Part shown: positions 36,630 through 45,261 of the stretch, one piece after another | Numbering within the stretch: position 1 is the stretch's first letter | Layout: every line of letters starts with the position of its first letter | Assembly: GCA_965226245.1 (NCBI GenBank) | Contig: CBDDCL010000015.1 | Location: 1,612,001 to 1,676,000 of the forward strand | From: CBDCYS01 sp965226245 | GTDB lineage: Bacteria > Acidobacteriota > Terriglobia > Bryobacterales > UBA6623 | Direction of reading: 5' to 3' | Length of the DNA stretch: 64,000 nucleotides | Made by a program: the position numbers and the translations under genes | The notes under the pieces: generated by a model | Databases searched by the model: none | Told to the model about the DNA's origin: nothing | Seen by the model: the letters and a program-made list of their open reading frames with translations, nothing else

Positions 36630-36657
36630 TTGACACCCCCTGCCCTCCTGCTACAAT
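36630..36657 (+). promoter_or_regulatory. Near-consensus sigma70-type promoter
   Basis: TTGACA (36630-36635), a 16-bp spacer, then TACAAT (36652-36657). Transcription would start inside the palindrome at 36661-36684, so that palindrome could also be an operator. The first downstream frame is the weak one at 36740. Confidence 0.55.
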
Positions 36658-36660
36658 TGG

Positions 36661-36684
36661 GTAACATAAGGCACGTTATGTTAC
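36661..36684. other. dif-like palindrome, candidate tyrosine-recombinase site
   Basis: GTAACATAA-GGCACG-TTATGTTAC has perfect 9-bp arms and a 6-bp centre. The inner CATAA-N6-TTATGTTA is the same pattern as bacterial dif (XerC and XerD half-sites around a 6-bp spacer). Four bases later comes GAATCAGTGACTTGC. It may be a Xer-used integration site or a promoter-proximal operator. Confidence 0.5.
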
Positions 36685-36739
36685 GCCGAATCAGTGACTT
36701 GCGGTCGGCCCTTGTAACACGACCCACATCGCTATCCGC

Positions 36740-37036
36740 ATGAAGCACAGGGAGGCACTGGCGGCCCTCCAAGCAGTCCCGCGCATACGTCCCGCCCCAC
36801 GCGCACACGTCCCCTATTGGCGGTCCCTGTCACTCTCGGAGCCGGTCGGAGATGGTTGGCCCCTGTCCCGCATCCGGCCACGGCTCGGCCTGACGAATGT
36901 ACGCGGGGAGAGCATTTCCCTCGCCGACCAAACGAATCGGCTTTTCAGAATTGAAAGAAGGTTCCTTGGCCTTGACCCCCGCCACAAGCCCTTCGCCTTC
37001 AACGAGTTACGGATCGCCCGTCGCGACCGGAGGTAG
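36740..37036 (+). CDS. Doubtful small protein spanning the 155-bp repeat
   Basis: A 98-residue frame starting MKHREALAALQAVPRIRPAP; its first ~50 codons are the 155-bp repeat. The second half (RLFRIERRFLGLDPRHKPFA) is basic. A near-consensus promoter lies 83 bases upstream. In copy 1 of the repeat the start codon is cut by IS256. No family is recognised and it may not be a gene. Confidence 0.25.
   Translation: MKHREALAALQAVPRIRPAPRAHVPYWRSLSLSEPVGDGWPLSRIRPRLGLTNVRGESISLADQTNRLFRIERRFLGLDPRHKPFAFNELRIARRDRR
36742..36896 (+). repeat. 155-bp direct repeat, copy 2
   Basis: Second copy of 35311-35465, same orientation and length. Confidence 0.9.
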
Positions 37037-37184
37037 GATCATCTTCTATGCGCGCTCCCGATGAACTTCCACTCAAGTCTGGGAGCTTCCCCCCAGCGAC
37101 CTCATCGAGTTGCTCGTCTGAGAGTTCCGTGTTCTCTTCCTGCTTCGCGCTCTTCGTATGTTCCTTGTTCGCTTCCTCAGACAT
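36999..37184 (-). CDS. Double-glycine leader peptide (RiPP/bacteriocin-like precursor)
   Basis: A 61-residue peptide starting MSEEANKEHTKSAKQEENTE, then LSDEQLDEVAGG, followed by a 29-residue tail KLPDLSGSSSGARIEDDPT and on. The acidic helix ending LSDEQLDEVAGG is the classic leader recognised by peptidase-containing ABC transporters. The start ATG 37184 has AAGGAGG 9 bases upstream. The tail has no Cys, so lanthionine or thiazole formation is excluded; Ser/Gly content is high. No transporter, peptidase or modification gene is in the window, so the peptide is orphaned here. The leader call is strong; the product class is unknown. Confidence 0.65.
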   Translation of the reverse strand: MSEEANKEHTKSAKQEENTELSDEQLDEVAGGKLPDLSGSSSGARIEDDPTSGRDGRSVTR

Positions 37185-37580
37185 TTTTGAAATCCTCCTT
37201 GATGGTTTGTCTTCGAACGCCCGTTTGGATAGCAACTGGCCCTCCAAACACGACAATACACCCAACGGACTGTTGAATCAACAAATTGATCAGGCAACCG
37301 GTGCAGTAGCGCTGTCCTTAGAGTTGGCAAAGTTGTCTAGCGCGTGTACAGCCGAGTTGTCCTCGGCTCTGTAGACAGATTTCATTTCCCGTAACAGAGT
37401 GGTGACGCGGTGGGAGACGCTGGGCCGCAGGTGAGCCCGAGAGCCGCGTCGATTGTGCGGTACGGCCAATACCCCTGAACCTCCCATGCTGGCAGCACTA
37501 GAGACTGTTACAAAAAGGGATGACTGTAGAAGCTCACTCGGACCCTGAAAACACAAGGGATACAAACTCTAAAAAGAGTG

Positions 37581-37608
37581 TTATCAAATCAATCGATTGT
37601 GGTACAAT
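37581..37608 (+). promoter_or_regulatory. Putative promoter of the serine recombinase
   Basis: TTATCA (37581-37586), 16-bp spacer and TACAAT (37603-37608), with a small palindrome AATCGATT between them. TAGGAG precedes the recombinase start as ribosome binding site. Confidence 0.5.
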
Positions 37609-37628
37609 AGTGGTAGGAGTATTCAGCC

Positions 37629-38219
37629 ATGAAAGTCGCACTCTACGCACGGGTATCCACCAGGGGCAACGGGCAGGAAACCGAGAACCAACTGGCGCAA
37701 CTGCGGGAGTACTGCAAGGCGCAGGGGTACGAGATCTATGCCGAGTATATCGATGAGGCGTCCGGTAAGAGCAGCGAGCGGCGGCTGGAGTTCCAGCGCC
37801 TATTCCGGGACGCTTCCCGGCGTCGATTTGACCTGGTGCTGTTCTGGGCGCTGGATCGCTTCAGCCGGGAGGGTGTGCTGGCGACGCTGAAGTATCTGCA
37901 AGAGCTGGACGGCCACGGCGTCGGCTGGAAGAGCTACACCGAGCAGTACCTTGACTCTGCGGGAGTGTTCAAGGACGCCATTGTCTCGATCATGGCCACT
38001 CTTGCCAAGCAGGAACGAGTCAAGATCAGCGAGAGAACCCTCGCGGGGCTAGAACGTGCCCGTGCTCAGGGTAAGCAACTGGGACGCCCCAAGAAGGTGT
38101 TCGATCGTAAGAAGCTGGTAGAGATGCGAAGACGCGGCGATTCATTGGGTACGATCGCCAAGCAGTTCGGGATCAGCCGGACAACCGTGTTGCGGCTTGC
38201 GAGGGCGGCGGGCGTCTAG
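37629..38219 (+). CDS. Serine recombinase of the resolvase/invertase family
   Basis: A 196-residue site-specific recombinase. The catalytic Ser is in LYARVSTRG (residue 10), with the Arg motif ALDRFSREG near 78, the long E-helix (IVSIMATLAKQERVKISERT) and a C-terminal helix-turn-helix (GTIAKQFGISRTTVLRLARA). Length is that of small resolvases (about 180-200). It lacks the large recombinase domain of phage integrases. It may resolve or invert the repeat-rich surroundings, but no res-like site was confirmed. Confidence 0.93.
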   Translation: MKVALYARVSTRGNGQETENQLAQLREYCKAQGYEIYAEYIDEASGKSSERRLEFQRLFRDASRRRFDLVLFWALDRFSREGVLATLKYLQELDGHGVGWKSYTEQYLDSAGVFKDAIVSIMATLAKQERVKISERTLAGLERARAQGKQLGRPKKVFDRKKLVEMRRRGDSLGTIAKQFGISRTTVLRLARAAGV

Positions 38220-38301
38220 CGCGATCATTCCGTGTGGGGAGCCCAGCCTTGCAACCTGATCAAATGCCTGTGATACTGCTACGGAGACTTCGGAAAGTAG
38301 T

Positions 38302-38657
38302 ATGGACGCCAGGGCCAAGACAGTCCGCGAGATCCTCCATTCGGGCGATCAGTACCTCATCCCGTTCTTCCAGAGGTTCTACTCGTGGGAGCGGAAAAAT
38401 TGGAAACGAATATTGGACGATCTCGCTGCCCTCGTCGAAGTGAGCCGGGATGCTGGGCACTTTCTTGGACCCCTGGTTTGCACGCCGACCGATCACGTGC
38501 CAGGGGAGGTTACGCCGTATCAGTTGATTGATGGACAGCAGCGGCTAACGACTCTAACGTTGATGCTCTGCGCGCTACGAGAGTTGAGCCGGGAGGAAGG
38601 ATTAAACGATCTAGCTGAGGAGATTGAGGAGGACTACCTTGTCCACAAGCGCCGCAA
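38302..38657 (+). pseudogene. DUF262 (GmrSD N-terminal-like) protein, truncated by IS256 copy c
   Basis: About 118 residues of a DUF262 domain: VREILHSGDQYLIPFFQRFY, SWERKNWKRILDDL and the nuclease/NTPase-type motif YQLIDGQQRLTTLTLM (DGQQR). The frame is cut at 38657 by the insertion sequence, and the continuation is not on the other side. DUF262 proteins include type IV restriction enzymes against modified phage DNA. The remnant suggests a lost defence gene. Confidence 0.8.
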
Positions 38658-40074
38658 GAGGATGTCCGATAGTTCGTAGAAAGTAGCGACTCTCCAGTCC
38701 GAGCCGTTAGGCTCGGAGTGATGTTTTCATTTTCGAAAAAGGAGAGTCGCTATGAAGAAACGATACCAGATCGACCGCGAACAAGCCGTTCGCCAATTCC
38801 ACAAGCAAGCTGAAGAATCCGGGCAAGAACTGCAACTGCACTTGCCGCTCAAAGAAGTCGCCGCCGCCCTGCAGCAAAGTGTCGGTGAGTTGATGCGCCA
38901 GGCAGGCCTGGAGCTGATGCAGCTCATCATGGACAACGAAGTGCGCCAGCTCGCCGGCGAGCACTACCAGCGGCGCGAAGCCGAGCAGCCCTATCGCTGG
39001 GGCCGCGAGAAAGGCTTCCCGTCGATGGACAGAAGGTCCCCATTCAGCGTCCGCGGCTGCGCAGCGACGAAGGCCACGAACAATCCCTGGGCAGCTATGC
39101 GTTGTTCCGGCGCTCGGAGCCGCTCGACGGCGCCGTTTGGGACAAGCTCATGCTGGGGCTCTCGACGCGGAATTACTCGAAAGCCGTGCGGGAGTTTGCC
39201 GCCGCCTATGGCATCGAAAAGTCAGCGGTGAGTGAGCGTTTCGTGCGCACTAGCCGCGAGAAATTGCAGGCACTTTTAGAACGCCCTCTCGATAAACTCA
39301 AACTCTGCGCCGTCTACATCGACGGCATTGAGTTCAAGGGTCAGCATCTGATCGTAACGCTGGGAGTCGCTGTAGACGGGGCCAAAACGGTTCTGGGGCT
39401 GCGGCAGGGAGCGAGCGAGAACGCCACGGTGGTCAGCGAATTGCTGGAGGATTTGGCCGGGCGCGGCGTCGATTTCTCGGCGCCGATGCTCTATGTGCTC
39501 GACGGCGCGAAGGCGCTCACCAAGGCGGTCCGTAAGCACGCGGGCAAGACGGCGCTGATCCAGCGCTGTCAAATGCACAAGCGCCGCAATGTGAGCGGTC
39601 ATTTGCCGGAGCAATACCGCGAATCGGTGGACCGCAAGATGGCGAACGCTTATGCGATGTCGAGCTATGAGGATGCCAAGACGGCCTTGGAGAAGCTGCA
39701 TCGCGAGTTGCTGCAGTTGAACCCGTCGGCGGCGCGGTCGCTCGAAGAAGGGAGGGAGCAAACGCTGACGGTGCACCGCCTCGGACTCGACGATTTGTTG
39801 CGCTGTACGCTGGCGACGACGAACCCGATCGAGTCGGCCTTCTCGGTGGTGGACCGCGTCTGCGGCCGGGTGAAGCGCTGGCGGGGAGGCGATCAACGCG
39901 AGCGCTGGGTGGGAGCGGGTCTGTGGCTGGCGGAGAAAAGCTTCCGGCGCGTCACTTGCCGAAATTACTCGACCAGCTCGCCAGACTGTCGACGCCGCCA
40001 CCGGCCCAGGCCCAAGCGGCGTAAACTACAAGTTCTGGAGAGCCGCGCGTTTCAACGGAATTCTGGACATGCTC
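38658..40074 (+). mobile_element. IS256-family insertion sequence, copy c
   Basis: Same ends as copy b (GAGGATGTCC ... GGACATGCTC). It splits unrelated sequence: a DUF262 gene on the left and the 3' part of another gene on the right. No target duplication is present, pointing to deletion or recombination after insertion. Confidence 0.85.
38752..40023 (+). pseudogene. IS256-family transposase, frameshifted
   Basis: Closely matches the intact gene at 33971-35260, but 4 bases are lost near 39020 (GGCTTCCCGTCGATGG in place of GGCTTCCTCGTCGTGGATGG) and 13 bases near 39955, giving two frameshifts. The catalytic region between them (AVYIDGIEFKGQH, LYVLDGAKALTKAV) is intact in its own frame. Confidence 0.9.
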
Positions 40075-40876
40075 TCATCTCGCGGTACAGGGAACAGTAT
40101 GCGGTGACACGATGACGCTGACTGGAGTCGGCAAGTTTGCGTTTACGCAGGTCGCCGAAGGAACGACAGTTTCTATCACTTGCGAAACCCAGAGCCGTGG
40201 TGAATACAGGGCGAGTTGCACTGACGCCACGATCAAGCCGCTACGCGAGGAACTGCAGCGGTTGCTTGACGACGCGAATCAGTACCAGGATCTGGCGGTC
40301 CGATTCGCTCGGGATGCGGATTCGTCGCGGGGTGACGCCGTGAGATTCAGCATGGAAGCTGGGTTAGAAACCGCCAAAGCGTTGAAGGACGTCGGCGAAG
40401 TGCTGACAAAGGGCACAGTGTGTTTCGACACGTTGGGAATCGGATGCCTCACCTTCTTCAAGGAAGCAGACGACTGGCTCAGTCAGACAGAGCAGACCTC
40501 CAAAACGATCGTCAACGCCTTGAACCTTTGGCAGTTCTACCGTAGTTCCAAGGTGGCCGAGAAAGCTGCGCGGCGAAATTCTCAGGAGGCCTGGCGTGAG
40601 GCGGTTCGTGTTGCGCAGACGATTTACGCGTGTACTGAGGAGCAGGAACTAGCGGCCTTGATTGGGATTTTGAACAATTCGATTCAAGACGAGGAGGCGG
40701 TAATTCAGACTATTGACGAACAGATTGCCGAGGCCGACCACGAGATCTCCGAACTGGAGCGGATGAAGGAAGAACTGGACACGATGGTGGAACTGATCCG
40801 CTCGATACGATCCGATGCCGCGGAGGCCTGCGAGAGCGATTCTTACAACTGCACCGAGACGTTTGATCTGCCGTGA
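40075..40876 (+). pseudogene. Unknown coiled-coil protein, 5'-truncated by IS256 copy c
   Basis: The frame is open from the IS junction; ATG 40112 lies inside what looks like a continuing domain (VQGTVCGDTMTLTGVGKFAF). About 254 residues follow, with Cys-rich N-terminal part (SITCETQSRG, ASCTD), a middle region with FDTLGIGCLTFFKEADDW, and a C-terminal coiled coil (EEAVIQTIDEQIAEADHEIS, ELERMKEELDTMVELIRSIR). No family is recognised. Loss of the 5' end is inferred from the open upstream frame. Confidence 0.5.
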
Positions 40877-41012
40877 GGTCGAGGAGCTCGTCAATCAGGC
40901 CGCCGTGAGGATCGAGGACAGTCAGGCCGAGTCCGGCCTGCAAGTCTGACAGCACCATATTCCGCATGAGGGTTGTCTTGCCGGTGCCGGTTTTCAAGTG
41001 AGTATCTCGGGA
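40873..41012 (-). pseudogene. Fragment of HerA/VirD4-type ATPase (Walker A region)
   Basis: A minus frame reads HLKTGTGKTTLMRNMVLSDL, then QAGLGLTVLDPHGGLIDELL. This is the Walker A and following strand of DUF87/type IV coupling ATPases. Only about 45 codons remain between unrelated sequences. It may come from a conjugative or defence-associated element. Confidence 0.65.
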
Positions 41013-41089
41013 AGGCCGGCGGCGAGCGCATCCCCTCCGACGACATCGCTTGTTTTCGCCAGCTATCTGAAGGCGGTACAATCCTAGCG

Positions 41090-41148
41090 TCGTGGTCGGG
41101 CCGCACGATTACTCACTACAAGATCCTGCCCAAGCTCGGCGAGGGTCC
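41090..41148 (+). pseudogene. Fragment of Ser/Thr protein kinase N terminus
   Basis: A short stretch reading GRTITHYKILPKLGEG matches the start of bacterial Hanks-type kinases (GxxISHYRILEKLGEGG). It ends before the Lys of the ATP site. Its small size makes the call tentative. Confidence 0.45.
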
Positions 41149-41182
41149 GCCGATCGCGCCCACGATAAAACTAGGGGAAATA

Positions 41183-42608
41183 ATGGAACGACCAGCAACA
41201 ATTGGAATCATGCGGCTTGGCATCTTCGCGTTATTAGTGGGAGTCTCCGTTCTGAGCGTTCCCACCGGAGTGCGAGGCGAGCCGATTGTGTACAGCCTGG
41301 CGGATGACTGGAGCGATTCTGACAATCCCAATGGTCCATGGTCCTATACAGGTGATGACGGAGTGCTTCTTTCCACCCATTTTGCAGATTGGGACCCGAC
41401 GAGCGGATGCTGCTTTCCGTCACCCCAGCCGGCATGGGCTGCCGCCCGATGGCCAAATCCCGGACATGTTCCAATGTGGTTCAAGGCAGCCGCGACAGGA
41501 CCGCTCGATGTCCCGATTGGTCGGGTTGGCATGCATGGTTCAGCAGGTGGGACGACGAAGTACGTCGGCGTCGTGTGGACCAGCCCGCTTGGTGGACCTG
41601 TTGACGTATCGGGCGGTGTCTGGAACGCAGCAAGAGGTTTCTTGTCCCATAAGAAGAAGCTCGGATTGGAGATTACGATTAAACCACACGGTGCTGACCA
41701 CCGGCACCGTGTCGTGGAATGATGCCTTTGATTCGTCAACTCCCCTCAATCTGTCGGCAGGCTCAGGAGGTCCGTCGCCACTATTAGGTGTTCTCGTGAG
41801 TCCCGGAGATGAGCTGGTTCTGGAGTTCATCAGCCCAGTGAGCACCGCGACGTTTGTCGGAGTCGACCTGACCGTCACACTCGACGCTTCCATTGGGGCT
41901 GTTGTTAATGCCGCGAGCTTCGAGTCAAACGGTATCGCTCCGGGCCAGATTGTCAGTCTATTCGGTGTAGGGCTTGCAGACGAGACGGCTAGAGCTAGTC
42001 GGTTGCCGTTGCCGACAGAGCTCGCGGGAACAAGAGTCAGAATCAGTGATAGTTTGGGGGTCGAACACCTCACATCGTTCTTTTTCGTTTCGCCCCGTCA
42101 AATCAATATGTTTATCCCGCAGGAGATCGCCGTGGGTCCCGCCACGGTCAGGGTCGAGCGTATGCGCGGCCCTGGCGCCGCTCTCGGAGTGAATGTCACG
42201 GCAGTAGCCCCAGGCCTGTTCGCGGCTAATGCAGACGGCGAAGGCGTAGCCGCTGCACTGCTTCTCCACATTCGAGCCGACGGTTCTCGAAGCACCACGC
42301 CAGTTTTCAGATTCGATCTTCCCCAGCAGAGGTTTGTCTCAGCACCCATCGATCTTGGCGCGGAGAATGAGCAAGTATTTCTGTTGCTCTTTGGAACAGG
42401 AATCCGGAGTGCTACTGCGCTGCCGACAGTTGTTGTCGGGGGTGAGACCGTCAACGTCCTTGGTGCGGGTCCGCAGGGGGAATTCGTGGGGCTTGACCAA
42501 GTCAACGTGGGCTCCCTCTCCAGGCGCCTGGCGGGTCGTGGTGAGGTCCAGATACTGATGTTCGTAGAAGGAATCGCAGTGAATCCGGTTTCTGTGAACA
42601 TCCGATAA
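41183..42608 (+). pseudogene. Secreted protein with TIGR03437-type C-terminal domain, frameshifted
   Basis: From ATG 41183 a signal peptide is seen (MRLGIFALLVGVSVLSVPTG) followed by a lectin-like N-terminal domain (IVYSLADDWSDSDNPNGPWS). Near 41681 one extra A in ATTAAACCAC shifts the frame; the other frame continues NHTVLTTGTVSWNDAFDSST and the TIGR03437-type domain (AVVNAASFESNGIAPGQIVS, LFGVGLAD, VSPRQINMFIP, LDQVNVGSLSR). One base fewer would restore about 475 codons. It is either a recent pseudogene or a sequencing error. Confidence 0.72.
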
Positions 42609-42948
42609 GGCCGGTGCGGCCCGCGACAATCATTGGAACGAAAACTTGCGCTAAGGTCAACAGACGTCAGGTGCAAAAGTCTGCAGCTGAATGGAATCAG
42701 CGACTTGCACTGACTAGGAAATTCACAACAGGGCATCGTCGACCCATTTTGCAGCAGTCATCAAGCCGATGTCGGCACATCTTCGGCTGCTCCACTTTGC
42801 GCTCTCCTGCACACGAAACCCGGTCCTTACCAGAAATCTCGGCTTTCGGCAGTGGCCCGCTGTCCATCACCGCCGAGCCGACGGCCTGCGTCACCCACAC
42901 GGTAGAATAGCGTAGTCGTGGCCGATTCGGCTGCGCAGGGAGTTTGCG
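42609..42948. other. Intergenic region with a GAATCAG-type motif
   Basis: Holds GAATCAGCGACTTGC at 42694-42708, related to the motifs at 33729 and 36688. No gene is seen otherwise. Confidence 0.45.
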
Positions 42949-43491
42949 ATGGCTTCCAGGCATTTCCTGGCGGCGTGCTTCGTGACTGGCGTCTTATTAG
43001 TCTCGTGGACCGACCAGGCCACACTTGCGCAGGTCGCCACGCCGGCCAGTGTTGGGCAGCTCAGCCGCGCCGACGTCGAGAGGCTAGCCGACCAGGCTTT
43101 GCTGGCCCAAGTCGCGACCACCCACACTGAGGGCAGAGTGCGCAGGGCTGCTGTCCAGAGGCTGACCGACCAAGTGGTGCTCGCCCAAGTCGCCATCACC
43201 GACACATCACCCACTGTTCACGGTTTGGCTGTTCTGAGGCTGACCGACCAAGCCGCGCTGGTCCAGGTCGCCACCAGCGCCAGCGACTTCGGCGTCAGCC
43301 GTGCAGCCGCCCATAAGCTAACTGACCAGGCCGCACTGGCGCAGGTTGCCGTCAACACCGCCCTTCATTGGCGCGTTCGCCTCGCCGCCGTCCGAAAGCT
43401 GACCGATCAGGCCGTGTTGGCGCGCATTGCCACCAACGACCGGCAACCCTCCGAGGTCCGCAGGGCTGCCCAGTGGCGTATCAAGAAGTAG
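42949..43491 (+). CDS. Exported HEAT-like tandem repeat protein
   Basis: A 180-residue protein: a hydrophobic N terminus (HFLAACFVTGVLLVSW) followed by six tandem repeats of 26-27 residues with consensus LTDQA-LAQVA-------VR-AAV-K (starting near residues 21, 47, 73, 99, 125 and 152). This helical repeat pattern is known from HEAT-like proteins of many environmental bacteria and suggests a protein-binding surface. The signal peptide is probable but lacks an obvious cleavage site. The start ATG 42949 is uncertain by a few codons. Confidence 0.72.
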   Translation: MASRHFLAACFVTGVLLVSWTDQATLAQVATPASVGQLSRADVERLADQALLAQVATTHTEGRVRRAAVQRLTDQVVLAQVAITDTSPTVHGLAVLRLTDQAALVQVATSASDFGVSRAAAHKLTDQAALAQVAVNTALHWRVRLAAVRKLTDQAVLARIATNDRQPSEVRRAAQWRIKK

Positions 43492-43718
43492 TCGCCCAAT
43501 CACTCGCTATCCAGAAGAAGGAGCTCGCTGGCGTGGACTTCTCGACGCGCCTGCTGACCGATATGGCCCAGTGGTACCGAAGCTAGGGTACCGACCAGAT
43601 TCGTGTAATTTTGTACGCTAAGCCGTCAACAGCGGCCAGCAAGTGCTTTAAATAGAATGCCTTGCGGCGCGCTCTCGGCAAGCCTCCGAGAGCCGGGCCA
43701 CGGCTCCAAGGGGCAACG

Positions 43719-44780
43719 ATGCCCGGCCCGAAGCAGTTAGAAGCAATGCGGATCTTCGGTCTCATTATGGTCCGCAACGAAGCCGACATTCTTCGCGTCA
43801 ATGTTCTCCACCACCTCAGCCAGGGAGTGGACCGTTTTTTGGTCGTGGACAACGGATCGTCCGACGATACGGCTCGTATCCTGGAAAAAGTAAGCCGCGA
43901 AGCTCCCTTGGAGTGGGAGAGCTTCGACGGGCCTTATCATCAGTCGAGAATCACGACCGCCTTGGCCCAAGAAGCCTATCTCCAGGGCGCCGACTGGGTC
44001 ATCCCTATCGCCGCAGACGAGTTTTGGTGGGCGCCGGAAGGCAACTTGCGGGACGTGTTGAGTGAGACTTCCGCCGACGTACTGCGGGCCGATGTCGTCA
44101 ACTTCGTGCAACGAAGCGACCAGTTGGAAAGATCACCGGAAGCGCTGCTGCACATGACACGGCGCACCGCGGAACCGCTCGGTCCAATTGAGCGGATTCG
44201 CGAACTGGCAGAATCAAAGCAAGCATCGTATGTGGAACTCGTTTACCCGCCGAAGTGCGTCAGCCGCGCCTCGCCGGCGATCGAGATCGGTTTGGGCAAC
44301 CATTCGGTGCAGTGGCACACGGGTCAACAGCAGGACACGACTCGAATCGTATGTCTCCATGCCCCATTGCGGGCTCGGTCCGTCCTCGGGACCTTGGCGG
44401 ATCAAGGACGGCGGGCGGAGGAATCAGGTAATCGACTGATATGGAATTGGCTGCGATGGCAGCGCCTAGCCACCGAAGGAACATTAGAGGCCGAGTGGAA
44501 GGCGAATAGCCACGCGGACGGCTGCCTCGATGTGTACGGGGGAAAGCGCCCACTGGTACAGGACCTCCGGCTACGCAACGCCGTCGCTCCCTGGCTCGAC
44601 GGCGGCGTTCCTGAGAACTCTAGAACAAAGCATGCGATCTCCTCCCGCCCTGGGCGCAATCTGAAATCGAGATTGAGATTGAGAGAGCAAGCGGCAGGAT
44701 TTCTGAGCGATACGCTGCGCCTCATGGACGAGACGGGCGGGCAGCGTCGGCCTCCGGGCCGACGTCCGCCGCCGTCGTAA
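43719..44780 (+). CDS. Glycosyltransferase family 2-like protein
   Basis: A 353-residue protein of the family-2/DUF23-like group. The N terminus shows FGLIMVRNEADILRVNVLHH, VDRFLVVDNGSSDDTARILE, and ADWVIPIAADEFWW, where ADEFW provides the DxD-like metal site. No membrane helix is seen; the C terminus is Arg- and Pro-rich. ATG 43719 has AAGGGG at 5 bases; ATG 43746 is an alternative. It stands alone between mobile-DNA remnants, so acceptor and donor are unknown. Confidence 0.82.
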   Translation: MPGPKQLEAMRIFGLIMVRNEADILRVNVLHHLSQGVDRFLVVDNGSSDDTARILEKVSREAPLEWESFDGPYHQSRITTALAQEAYLQGADWVIPIAADEFWWAPEGNLRDVLSETSADVLRADVVNFVQRSDQLERSPEALLHMTRRTAEPLGPIERIRELAESKQASYVELVYPPKCVSRASPAIEIGLGNHSVQWHTGQQQDTTRIVCLHAPLRARSVLGTLADQGRRAEESGNRLIWNWLRWQRLATEGTLEAEWKANSHADGCLDVYGGKRPLVQDLRLRNAVAPWLDGGVPENSRTKHAISSRPGRNLKSRLRLREQAAGFLSDTLRLMDETGGQRRPPGRRPPPS

Positions 44781-44978
44781 AGAAAATTTATACCCCAATC
44801 GGCAACCTCTATCGTTTCAGCCGTTCGCCGGCCACCCAGTACAGAATGTAAAGCAAGGGACGTTAGAAAGTTCCAGACGGCCGGACAGAGGCGCGTGAGC
44901 CGCGCGCGTGAGCAAGCGGTTATTTCGAGCAGATCAATCCGCTGCGGACGGAAGTCCGCGCTCTTGCAGTTTCTTGGG

Positions 44979-45064
44979 CTACACCTCGACCTTCATCCGC
45001 GCCCAGTTCCATTTCACGCGGCGGCCCTGTTTTACCGATATGTTCGCCATTTGCAGAATCAATG
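44979..45064 (-). pseudogene. C-terminal fragment of Gfo/Idh/MocA-type oxidoreductase
   Basis: A minus frame reads MANISVKQGRRVKWNWARMK then VEV and stop, matching the end of Gfo/Idh/MocA enzymes (HLANIALRTGRKLxWDxxxM). About 28 codons remain, joined to an RND fragment at about 45065. Confidence 0.55.
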
Positions 45065-45240
45065 CCGAGGATTGTGCTCAGCACTTCCTCCAACGGCTTG
45101 GTGATCGACTCCTGCACCTGTCCCGGCGAGGCGTTCTCATAAGGTATCCAAACCCGCAGGTTCGGGTAATCCATGGCTGGCATCAAGACCAGGGGAATGC
45201 GAGTTACGGAGATGACGCCGAGCGTGACGACGAGAACGAA
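45065..45240 (-). pseudogene. N-terminal fragment of RND efflux transporter
   Basis: A minus frame reads LFVLVVTLGVISVTRIPLVL, then MPAMDYPNLRVWIPYENASP and ESITKPLEEVLSTI, the first helix and start of the porter domain of AcrB-like pumps. It is fused at one end to the Gfo/Idh fragment and at the other to the tRNA-Glu fragment region. Confidence 0.7.
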
Positions 45241-45261
45241 CAGTGAGTCACACTTGCGACA

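Noticed and set aside
37290..37385. Second small peptide gene beside the double-glycine leader gene
   Set aside because: The minus frame MKSVYRAEDNSAVHALDN has only a weak ribosome site and no GG motif or other leader feature.
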